In this document: positions 9,267 to 18,480 of the stretch, one piece after another
Position numbering within the stretch: the first letter of the stretch is position 1
Layout: every line of letters begins with the position of its first letter
Origin: Symbiodinium sp. CCMP2592
Taxonomy: Eukaryota; Sar; Dinophyceae; Suessiales; Symbiodiniaceae
DNA length: 64,000 bases
Reading direction: 5' to 3'
Assembly (NCBI GenBank): GCA_905221615.1
Contig: CAJNDT010002868.1
Span: 62,001-126,000 of the forward strand
Notes under the pieces: model-generated
The model's database searches: none
Told to the model about the DNA's origin: nothing
Seen by the model: the letters and a program-made list of their open reading frames with translations, nothing else
Translations under genes and position numbers: made by a program

Positions 9267-10179
9267 TTAAACTGCAGTCGGGCGAGCGCGAAGATTGTTA
9301 AACTGTAGCCTAACACGTTTCAGAATGGGGTACATCATCAACGGATCGAATCCCTGTCGTACATAGGACTGTAGAAGCTGATCAAGATCGGCCTCACGTT
9401 GCTCCAACGGCCAAGAGGCACGTGCAATCAAGTGAGCTCTGGATCGAAAGCTGCTTAACAGTGTCCGTGTGTTGGCGGCAGAGTTGGGGTGTAAGAACTT
9501 CCAGGTCTCAACAGGTTGGACATACTGTACTCGTAGTTCCTGTACATCCACATGAAAACCCCAGAAAAGATCTCCATCCTCATACTCAAGTACGATGGGC
9601 GGTATGTATACATCCTGGTGCAGAAACGCTTGCACAGCAGCATAGTTGGCCTGGCGATCAAGAATCAAGCTCATCCGATTGTCCACGTATCGAACCACAA
9701 GGCCGAAGGTTGGCAAGCGAGAAGACTCTAACAGACATTTTCCAAAGTACATGTGCTCGTATAGGCTTACCACGGCATGGCAAGCTGCCGGAGAGAAATG
9801 GCTTCCCATCGGTGCACCTCGGATTTGTTGAATGGCCTGCTGACCCACCATGAATAGATTGAACTTGAAAGACACTTGTACAGCCTCCAGAAATAGGTCC
9901 ATTGGGACGGCAACTCGTTTGTCATTCAACAGGCAATGCCGACCACGGATAGTTTTCATAACCGACATGTTGTTTTCCAAGTCCACAGTCACCACAACGC
10001 CTTTCAAGGAATGATCAAGATCCGCATCCGAGACGTCGTAGAAACGACAAAGCAATATGCGAAAGGTAATCATGAACCGCTCCCTTGGAATGCTCACGAA
10101 AAAACCTGACAAGTCTTGATTGTGCATGGCAAGCTTCTGTCTGTCTTGATCAGAGCTGTGACATCGCTTCTCAAAGAAA
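9267..10179 (-). CDS. Reverse transcriptase, palm and thumb half (copy A), cut by the transposon
   Basis: The frame is open from the transposon edge (FFEKRCHSS...) to the stop at 9267; the Met at 10127 is not a real start. Counting from that Met, motif A is DLSGFF (Asp5), motif B is RGAPMGSHFSP (103-113) and motif C is YVDN (147-150), followed by FWGFHV as the downstream palm/primer-grip region. The MGSxxSP form of motif B is typical of Penelope-like RTs. Motif C has Asn in place of the second Asp. The fingers and GIY-YIG nuclease are encoded at 41553-43489; the reading phase at both transposon edges agrees exactly. As it stands the gene is disrupted by insertion. Confidence 0.9.
10177..10179. 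other. Target-site duplication AAA, left (copy A)
   Basis: The AAA just before the left TIR is repeated at 41550-41552 just after the right TIR. Removing one copy and the element restores the RT reading frame, which supports a 3-bp duplication, the size made by CACTA/CMC transposons. Confidence 0.75.
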
Positions 10180-10211
10180 CCCCTAAGACTATCCTAGACT
10201 GTTTTTTGCCG
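10180..10211 (+). repeat. Left terminal inverted repeat (copy A)
   Basis: 32 bp matching the reverse complement of 41518-41549 with three mismatches. The outer 14 bp (CCCCTAAGACTATC) are identical. It does not begin with CACTA. Confidence 0.85.
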
Positions 10212-10216
10212 CGAGC

Positions 10217-10556
10217 CGAAAAACTAACTATATAGTTAAATTTTTTTTGTCTACACTATATCTTATTTTTTTTGTCTATAGTTAGTTTTCGTAGGTTGTG
10301 AACGAGAGACATAAACTAACTATTATAGACAAAAATCTGTCTATAGTTAGTTTTTGTCGGCGCCACCATAAACTAACTATTATAGTTAGTTTTTTCCCCC
10401 CGGAAACTAACTATAGTTAGTTTCTGGCCGGCGGAAAGTTCGACCAAACTTCGGGTTCCCGGCACAAACACCCCACAGCAAACTTCGACCAAACTTCGGG
10501 TTGCCCAAGAGCAAACTTCGACCAAACTTCGGGCAAACTTCGGGTTGCATTTTCCA
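10217..10556. repeat. Subterminal repeat cluster (copy A): AACTAACTATAGTTAGTT palindromes and AAACTTCGACC units
   Basis: About 10217-10432 holds several near-perfect palindromes built on actaactata(t)agttagt. About 10436-10556 holds repeats of caaacttcgaccaaacttcg followed by ggttcccggcacaa. The same two motif classes occur at the right end (41124-41480). Clustered subterminal motifs are where CACTA-type transposases or their partner proteins bind; that role here is inferred. Confidence 0.7.
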
Positions 10557-10591
10557 GGATTTGTTTGATCTTATTATTAACTTGACAGGCA

Positions 10592-11340
10592 ATTCTTCAG
10601 ATGTTTCTGGCGAGCTGCGATCATTCTCAAGGTTTTCTTTTTGTCTGATCTTAGACCCTAAACCCCTCAGCCCTAAACCCTAAACGAAAGGTAATTCTTC
10701 AGATGTTTCTGGTGTGCTGCGATCATTCGGTTTCTTTTTGTCTGATCTTAGCAGGAAAGGTAATTCTTCAGATCTTTCTGGTGTGCTGCGATCATTCTCA
10801 AGGTTTTTTTGTCTCATCTTAGCAGGAAAGGTAATTCTTCAGATCTTTCTGGTGTTGTGCTGCGATCATTCTCAAGGTTTTTTGTCTGATCTTAGCAGGA
10901 AAAGTAATTCTTCAGATCTTTCTGGTGTGCTGCGATCCTTCTCAAGGTCTCTTTTTGTCTGATCTTAGCAGCTGGAAGAAAGGTAATTCTTCAGATTTTT
11001 CTGGTGTGCTGCAATCCTTCTCAAAGTTTCTTTTTTTGTCTGATCTTACCGGGACAAGTAATTCTTCAGATCGTTCTGGTGTGCTGCGATCCTTCCCTAG
11101 GTTTCTTTTTGTCTGGTCTTAGCAGGAAGAAAGGTAATTCTTCAGATCTTTCTGGTGTGCTGCGATCATTCTCAAGGTTTCTTTTTTTGTCTGCTGATTT
11201 TAGCAGGGAAGATAACTCTTCAGATCTTTCTGGTGTGCTGCGATCCTTCTCAAGGTTTCTTTTTGTCTGATCTTACTACCAGGAAGAAAGGGAATTCTTC
11301 AGATTTTTCTGGGGTGTGTTGCGATCACTTTTGTTACCAT
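10592..11340. repeat. Tandem array, ~70-75 bp unit, about ten copies (copy A)
   Basis: Each unit reads approximately ggtaattcttcagatctt, then tctggtgtgctgcgatc, attctcaaggtttctttt and gtctgatcttagcagg. Units differ by point changes and small indels. The embedded ccctaaaccc words lie in the first unit. ORFs over it are repeat artefacts. The repeated cttagcagg could resemble splice acceptors but I see no exon between units. Confidence 0.85.
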
Positions 11341-11504
11341 TTTTTCAACAGGAAATCCAGTCCACAGCAACACAACGATTCTTCCTCAAGAAACGAGAGT
11401 CCGAGTAGCTGTGCTTCGGTCGGCCATGCAAAGTTTTCACTCCAAGTATCCCTCAGCGAAGTAGTAGTACCGTCATATTACAGCTTCTTCTTCACGAAGG
11501 GCTA

Positions 11505-11665
11505 GAAGAGGGCTGCTTCGAGTGAGGAGGGCTACAAGAGGGCTACTTCGAGTGAGGAGGGTTGCAAGAGGGTTGCTGAGAGGGCTGCTTCGAGTGAGGA
11601 GGGCTACAAGAGGGCTACTTCGAGTGAGGAGGGTTGCAAGAGGGTTGCTGAGAGGGCAGCAAAAA
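11505..11665. repeat. Tandem repeat of GAGGGCTACTTCGAGTGAGG-type units (copy A)
   Basis: Two long units, each made of shorter gagggctacttcgagtgagg and agggttgcaagagg blocks. The short motif is a relative of the GGGATACTTTGAGAGA motif, which appears in the opposite orientation in the right half of the transposon. Confidence 0.8.
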
Positions 11666-11888
11666 AAAGTACTGTTGAAGAAAGCAACCAGGAGAGGATG
11701 TGCTGGTGTTGTTGTCGTTGGAGTTGTTGTTGGCTGTTCCAACCCCAACAATCGCTAGCACTCGACTTCACAAACCCTGGCGAAAGCCACAACCTTAGGA
11801 TAAATCCCAAAGCCCCAACCCTACAATGCTTTCTACAGATCCTTCCAGTGTTCTTCTTTTTGCTCCGATCAAGCCTCGTGCTCACGAA

Positions 11889-11941
11889 AATGCCTTAGGC
11901 ATTCGTCCTCTGATCTCGCCAGAAGAATGCCTTAGGCATTC
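11889..11941. repeat. Two direct copies of a GAATGCC-TTA-GGCATTC hairpin
   Basis: The block aatgccttaggcattcgtcc plus tctgatctcgccag occurs twice in tandem (unit ~36 bp). Each copy can fold into a 6-7 bp stem with a TTA loop. The second copy overlaps the stop codon of the transposase gene, so it could be a 3'-end structure for that minus-strand transcript. Confidence 0.5.
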
Positions 11942-14309
11942 GTCCTTTGATCTCGCCAGATCATGCTCAGGGCCAACCGGTAACGTCTGAGCATCTTGTT
12001 GACAGCATAAGGCCCAACATTCCCCTTCAGGGACATGGAAGCGAGTCGCTGCACCTTCTGTTGGAGGTCCTCGCCGACAAATGCCCATACCTCAAGGTTT
12101 CACTTCCACGTGTTTTAGCACACGTTCTTATTGTAATTATGCTTGAAAAAGGTGACAATGCTTGTTATTATGATGCTCGTCTGCCGACAAGGGACGGTTC
12201 TGGGATTTAAGACAGATGCGAGCAGACAGGCATGCTGTAGCTGGTGTGCTTTCGAAGTTAGAGTGAAGTACAGTTTGCCGTGCTCTGCAAAGTGCCTCGC
12301 AAGATCACTCTGAAGTACCAGCATATCGGAGCATGCTTGATTAAGCTCATCAGCATCCTCGTCCTCCATCGAAGTCTGGCCCTTCGTCTCCGTCAGCTTC
12401 CTTTCCATGAAAACGTTACTTTTCAAGAGAAGTGTGATCTTCTTGTGAAGCTCAAGCTCATTACTGCAATATGTTGTCCATAGTGCCAACAGCACCTCCC
12501 CAAAATATCGCAGTTCGCCTGCTTTTCCTCGGAGCTTTGGCCCACCGGTTTTTCGTACGAACATGGTTAAACGGCTCATCGATCTGAACCTCACAGCTGT
12601 TTGATGCATCCGATAATACTCGCGAATGAATCGCCAACAGGCTGCTAAGTTGTCTTCTGGACTTCCTTCATTCATGACCTCGAAGACAAGGAAAGACATC
12701 ACAGATCCGAATTGGACGGCATCCGTCCCCAAGAACTTACAGTGCATGTAGTCTGCACAAATGTTGCATGCAGACACACCAGGAATCGAAAATATAGGGT
12801 TGCGGCTTCGTCCAGCCCAAGCATGCCAGGCATCTGGTCGCCACATCGTTCCTCGCCATGCAGCCCCAACCTGAAAGTTGCTCCAAGTCGTAAGTCCACT
12901 CAATGTCGTCCGGCACATGCTGCACGGCATGCTCTTGTTGTTGTAGTTTGGTAGCTGCAGAAACTGTGTAAAATAATCTAAATCGCCAATCAGCGACCAA
13001 ACCACTCCAAAAAACCCACCAGCTAGTGGTGTTCCAGCTCGCTCGAGTTGGATCGAGCCTTCGGGAAACCTCATGTCGCGACTGCTTTGAACTTCAAAAT
13101 GAAGGCAGAGCGAGAGAGCGAGAGAGAGAGAGAGAGAGAGTGGTTGAGAATACTATAAATATTCACATGACGAAAACCTCTAGTTGGGATCAGGCAAGGT
13201 GGCAGGGCGATTATCAATAAGACTGAAGGAACAAATCAAACATACGAATTTTGTCTTCTGTGCCTGTTGCCCTTGTGGTCGGTCAACGGCCATAGCCCAG
13301 ACCAGAGAGCAGTAAATGACCATGCCAAAATCTTCCAGAGGTTTCGCATAGTGGCATACGGGCCATTCTTAACATCGGTTTTCTCTACCAGTCCCATCGA
13401 CCAGAACTGTGTCGACTTCGTTTCAGTCTTGCCCAGCAAGCTTGCCCATGACACGTTGACGAGCTTCTTGGACCACTGCTTTCCAATCCCAGCGATGGGA
13501 ACCTCGTCGCCGTGAACCGAAATAGGAATCGCCTTTTTGATGTTGCGATGCAGCAGCGGGTGATTTTCCCAAGCCGGGTGGGAGTGAGATCGCATGCGAT
13601 CCCAGAACTTTGTACGTGTACCCTCGTCGCTGGCTACATTGCGAAAGAAAGCCTCATTCTCATGCTCGAACATTGAAGCGAACAGCTCATGAGGTAACAA
13701 TACCTCTTGTGTATGTTCACCTGCGGGGTTTGCAAAGTGGAGCTTGGTTTTGTATGTTTCGGCGACGGCAATATTCGGCTCCACCCGCCTCATAAGGTCG
13801 CTGTAGCACTTGTTGCTGAACTTCCCATAGGAGCCTATGCTAGCCAGTTGTGTAATATCTCGAAGGCACTGGGAAGTGGATGAGGTCGGCTCCTCACCGT
13901 GCTCCTGCAAAGTTGAGTGGATATCTTGCCTTGCGGCTTCAGCAAGGCTCTGTAAAAGCTGTGGGCTCATATCGCCCCAGCAGAACAACTCCAAAAGCTT
14001 CCGGCCCAAACGAGAGTTGGGGCTCACAGCTTTGGTCCTCGTATCTGCATCCGAGGGCGGCAGCTCCCCACCGCGAGGAACAAAATCATCATCATCATCA
14101 TCGGTGGTTGCGATGCCCTCCTCATATGAAGCAGGCACATAAGCTCCAGCTGCTCGTAGTCTTTGCCGAATACCACCTCGGAGTCTTTTCGCTCCTCCTG
14201 ACGATGCTGCTGCCGGGGATGAATGCCTCTTCTTCTGGTGACCAGAAAAACCCCTGCCAGCCATCACTCCTACACACCACCTGCCGGTCCTAGGACATTT
14301 TCGTGGCAC
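11932..14309 (-). CDS. Tnp2/CACTA-like transposase, three exons (copy A)
   Basis: Exon 1 is 14309-13246, exon 2 13084-12196 and exon 3 12090-11932, with introns 13085-13245 (GTATGT...AAG, containing a (CT)n tract) and 12091-12195 (GTCCCT...GAG). The exons sum to 2112 nt, a 703-residue protein with no frame break. Exon 1 has a basic N-terminus, an acidic DDDDDDD run (~70-76) and HGDEVP (266-271), the HGD motif of Tnp2-type transposases. Exon 2 has GDLDYF, a CSMC zinc pair, and CNICADYMHC, equivalent to the DxMH block. Exon 3 encodes VWAFVGEDLQQKV and a basic C-terminus. HGD, CxxC and DxMH in this order fit Transposase_21 (Tnp2), known from CACTA elements. The 3-bp target duplication agrees. 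Intron joins are my inference from phase and consensus. Confidence 0.8.
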
Positions 14310-15083
14310 GTAGTAATCTCATTTGTGCTGTATATAGTCGTAGCAGATAGTAGTCGCATGTTTTATCGAATAATAGGACCAATAACTGCTGCAATAAATA
14401 ACAGTATCACTCGACATCAAGGTCGCTGGGGATGGGGTCTCGTCGGGGATCTTTGTTGATGCCTGTTCATTTCGGGATAGGGTTTTGTCGGTGAACTTTT
14501 TTTATGGCTACTTTATTAGTGTCGTCAACAAAGCCTGAGCATCGGCAAAGGGCATCTTCGGAATTGCACTGAGAAGGATCATCCTCGCATATTTATGATA
14601 CTACCTCTGATTCTCGTTCTGATTATTATGTTTATACACTCCAGGAATCCCTCTTTGTTTGCATTCTTCTTCTGGATAGTGTAATTTTATGCCTGACACG
14701 ATTATTATGATAGCTATTCCAATCATAATACTAATCCTGCACTCAAGAACCCCTCTCTGAATATGAATATATAGAAAGCTTCTTATATAGTAGTTGTTGG
14801 TGAAGTTTTCGCCATAATAAGCTTCGGCACTGTCTCTGTTCGCGCTTTTTTTGTCCAACTCACGAAAGCACGAGTGCGAGATCAGAGAAAGCCCAAAATC
14901 GTCATGGACGACCCCCCCCCTTGTGCAGCTAGCTGTCAAATAATAATTGGTTGCCCCAGGAGCCCCGACCCAATAAATCTAAACCCATTATAAGTCCTGT
15001 GTAAGGCTTTGAAAACAAGCCGGAAGTAGCCAGCACTCCAGAGAATCATCCACGACACGGCTCGACATACGAAGATCGCGATC
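14310..15083. other. AT-rich gap between transposase and next gene (copy A)
   Basis: I see no gene. The stretch is AT-rich with ttattat words and lies upstream of the minus-strand transposase start, so it should hold that gene's promoter. Dinoflagellate promoters lack a reliable TATA signal, so none is marked. Confidence 0.4.
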
Positions 15084-17747
15084 TCACTTTGTGGCCTTGA
15101 CAACGGCTTTGCCGTTTGCGAGCAACTCGTGGTGGGCCAACGTCTGCTTGGCGACAAATGTCATGAACTTGTCGAAATTGTCTTTTGAAACAGGTTGCGA
15201 ATCAGGCATCTCCTTCCAGGCCAGGATATGGCGGCATTCGCCGAGCATCTTCTGGCTCTCAACGTAGGCCTTCTTGAGCTTGTCATACACGTCCGACGAC
15301 TCCTGAGGAAGCCTCAGTCAAGCATAATTTGGAAGATTGTCGCGAGCTTTATTAGTAATAGGGCTAAACCCACAAACCTCAAAACACCGAAACCTAAAAC
15401 CTCCAATACACCCCAAACAAAACCCTAAAACCCTTTTCTTGGAGGGATGCCTGGAGGGATACTTGGAGTGATGATGGATGATGGGTTGTGACGGCAGCGA
15501 AACGGCGGGATGATATGTGGAGTAGTTTCCTGGAGGGCTACTTTGAACGAGACCTGGGTAACTTCGATGAAGTGTTTCGAGAACTCAGCGACACTTGGAG
15601 GGCTACTTTGAGAGATACTTTTGAGTGAGGGGTTGTGATGTAGTTCTGACCAAGAAGATAATAACATGCCTGGATTGTGCATGGCAATCAGCAAACAAGA
15701 CCCCCTTTTGTCTATCCTACGACACGGGACAGTTCAGGATTCTTCCCTGCGGTGTTGTAAACATCAAACATCATGTTATACAAAAGATGTCGGGTAGCTT
15801 CTTCAAGAGCCTCATGGTCTCGCCACCCAAGCGGATCTGTGTGGCCACCGCCTTCTCCAAGAAGGCCGCCATGGGCTTCGGCAGCTTCTTGCCAGGCTCA
15901 ACCACCAGGGCATCGGTACCCTTGTAGGGCATGCTCCAATCGAGCTTGTCGAACATTGCCTCCAGCATGTCCGCTTGCTGCTGGGTGCCCTTGGCCTGCT
16001 TCGTGTAGCCCAGGCTGCTCTCTTGTCCGGTTTCAACACCAGCTGTCATTTTGCGGAATGAGTAGAAACACGTTCCGTCCTTGGACTTGAACTCGGTGAC
16101 CTCTCCAGCCTCAATTGCTGCATTCATAGCCTCAGCTGCAGCAACAAACAACAGCAGCAACAGCGATCACAACAACAACCACAGTAGCAACGACCAGCAC
16201 CAGCAGCACAGGGATAGTTTTTTTTCAGGTGTTGCAGTTTTCAGGGCTGTTGTTGGTTCGGGGATAAAGAAAGAGTGGAATAACAAGGTTTAAGGGTTGT
16301 TTTCGTTTATTAAGGCTAGCATCATCGTTGCGGTGTTGTTATTATTGTTATGACGACAAATGGAGCAGAAGCAGAATGCTTTCGGCTCGAGGTTGTTAAA
16401 GGATGTAAGGTTTAGGGCTCAGGTTTCTTTTGGGGAATAATACAGCTTTAGTACCTTTGTGGGTGTATTAGTAATGTAGCAGAAGCAGAATGCTTTCGGC
16501 TCGAGGTTGTTTAAGGATGTAAGGTTTAGGGCTCAGGTTTCTTTTCGCGAATAATACAGTTCTAAAACTTAGTGGGTGTATTAGGAATGTAGCAGAAGCA
16601 GAGCGGTTTCGGCTCGAGGTTGTTAAAGGATGTAAGGTTTAGGGCTTAGGTTTCTTTTCGCGAATAATACAGCTTTAGTACCTTTGTGGGTGTATTAGTA
16701 ATGTAGCAGAAGCAGAATGCTTTCGGCTCGAGGTTGTTTAAGGATGTAAGGTTTAGGGCTCAGGTTTCTTTTCGCGAATAATACAGTTCTAAAACTTAGT
16801 GGGTGTATTAGGAATGTAGCAGAAGCAGAGCGGTTTCGGCTCGAGGTTGTTAAAGGATGTAAGGTTTAGGGCTTAGGTTTCTTTTCGCGAATAATACAGC
16901 TTTAGTACCTTTGTGGGTGTATTAGTAATGTAGCAGAAGCAGAGTGCTTTCGGCTCGAGGTTGTTTAAGGATATAAGGTTTAGGGCTCAGGTTTCTTTTC
17001 GCGAATAATACAGTTCTGAAACCTTAGTGGGTGTAATAGGAATGTAGCAGAAGCAGAGCGGTTTCGGCTCGAGGTTGTTTAAGGATGTAAGGTTTAGGGC
17101 TCAGGTTTCTTTTCGCGAATAATACAGTTCTAAAACCTTAGTGGGTGTAGTCCCCGAGTGTATTTTAACAAAAGAAAAAACATTGCTTTGTTGAGACATG
17201 GCACTGACTCCGAGTTTCCGAAGAAAAGTCCTCGCATGACGAGCTTGGTGTAGCTCTCCTTGCCATCGGTGCCGAACTTTTTCTCCCAAACTCGTTTCGC
17301 CTCGGTGAATAACGGCTGGTCGTCAATCAAGCTGTACCGCCCGGTCTTGGGGTTCCTCTTGAACAAGGTGTTGATAATCTCCGTGCGGAATTGGCGAGGG
17401 GATTCTTTCTGGTTGGCAGCATTATCATACAAGTCAACCACATATGGTGGTAAACTCCCTGCCAACCTCATCTTCGTGAATTTTTCCGCTTTCCCTTTGT
17501 CTCTCTTCGAGTCCGTGGATGAGCCCGCACCGTTGTCCTCTTCGGCCGACTGGTCGTCCCACATGTTGTCCTTGTCCATGGACGACTTCTTGATGCCCTC
17601 GACGGCATCCTTCAATGTCGTGGGCCCGGCACCGGGCTTCTTCTTGATGACTGGGCCACCACTCTTGCCGGGCTTGCTGTTCTTCTTGATGAAAATCTTC
17701 TTGCTCTTCTTCTTCATAACAACAGCAGCCGAGGGTCGCTTCATCAT
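15084..17747 (-). CDS. Lys/Pro-rich N-tail protein of a dinoflagellate repeat family, three exons (copy A)
   Basis: Exon 1 is 17747-17205 (starts MMKRPSAAVVMKK), exon 2 about 16130-15792, exon 3 about 15302-15084. These lengths are all multiples of three and give 366 residues. Exon 1 has a basic tail (KKIFIKKNSKPGK), then a conserved block (EKFTKMRLAGSLPPYVVDLY, then PLFTEAKRVWEKKFG and MRGLFFGN). Exon 2 continues AMNAAIEAGEVTEFKSKDG and exon 3 ends with CRHILAWKEMPDSQPV. I recall this layout as very common in Symbiodiniaceae proteomes, function unknown. Intron 1 (16131-17204) is GT-AG and contains a tandem array. The exon 2 donor that keeps the frame is GA (CCC|GACATC), a non-standard donor reported in dinoflagellates; this join is less sure. 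It is cargo of the transposon. Confidence 0.65.
15441..15625. repeat. Dispersed GGAGGGATACTTGGAG / GGGCTACTTTGAGAGA motifs (copy A)
   Basis: Several short copies of ggagggatRcttggag and ggagggctactttgagagat lie within the intron between exons 2 and 3 of the Lys/Pro-rich gene. They are in the orientation opposite to the many copies at 37.3-41.1 kb. Confidence 0.6.
16355..17155. repeat. Intronic tandem array, ~113 bp monomers in a 227-bp two-unit pattern (copy A)
   Basis: Units carry tgtagcagaagcagaatgc, ttcggctcgaggttgtt, aaggatgtaaggtttaggg and cgcgaataatacag. Two monomer types (ending tttagtacctttgtggg or tctaaaacttagtggg) alternate, so the repeat period is 227 bp (starts at 16476, 16703, 16930). 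It sits wholly in intron 1 of the Lys/Pro-rich gene. Confidence 0.85.
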
Positions 17748-17889
17748 TGTTGTTGTGCAGCAGGAGAGGAGGAGCCGAACAAGGATGGGAGTCAATAAGA
17801 AGCCTGTCGCAACTCTCAAAAAGCTTCGATGGCAGGAGAAGGCGGCAAGTCATCCATTATTGTCATCCATATACAATCATCACTGCACA

Positions 17890-18215
17890 AACTTCGCTGA
17901 AACTCCGATTTGGCACACCGAACTTTACTCGAAACTTCTTCGAAACTTCGACCCCGTACGACCACCGTATATCGAAGTTTGGTCGAAGTTTCGTCGAAAC
18001 TTCGACTTACTAAGTCGAAGTTTAAGTCGAAGTTTTAGATAGGCTAAGTCGAAGTTTTGATATATCAATAGTGTTACCTCTCGAGTAAGTGTGCAAAGAT
18101 AAGTCGAAACTTCGACTTACACAACTTAAACTGCGACCAAACAGCGGCCAAACTTCGACCAAACTGCGGCTTGTGCTAAGTCGAAGTTTCGACGAAACTT
18201 CGACCAAACTTCGAT
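17890..18215. repeat. AAACTTCGAC/GTCGAAGTTT motif cluster (copy A)
   Basis: Many copies of aaacttcgac and its complement gtcgaagttt lie in both orientations, so it can fold into many hairpins. The motif matches the subterminal repeats of the transposon ends, but here it lies internally between two cargo genes. Confidence 0.75.
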
Positions 18216-18480
18216 GTTTGGCTGGCTGATCATGATCGAAAACCAAAGCTCTCGAGCTGCGACATGTATGTTTCCGACCTCCTAAATGTCTGATCACTCA
18301 AGCAGACCCTCAATCGCACATAGCTATTTTGGGCTTCTGGTGGTTGTCGTCAGCCATCAAAACTCGGATGTGGTGCGACGACCGGTCACTGTTGAATCGT
18401 GATAAGCCGCCACCAAAATCATCCGATATCGTCCACAGCAGGAGGTTGCTGCCACCAGGGTTCATCCCCAGGTGCTCGTC

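Noticed and set aside
10592..11340. CRISPR-like array
   Set aside because: Units are contiguous degenerate tandem repeats with no constant repeat separated by unique spacers, in a eukaryotic context.
11522..11758. Arg/Leu-rich ORFs on both strands
   Set aside because: Tandem-repeat artefacts of the GAGGGCTACTTCGAGTGAGG units.
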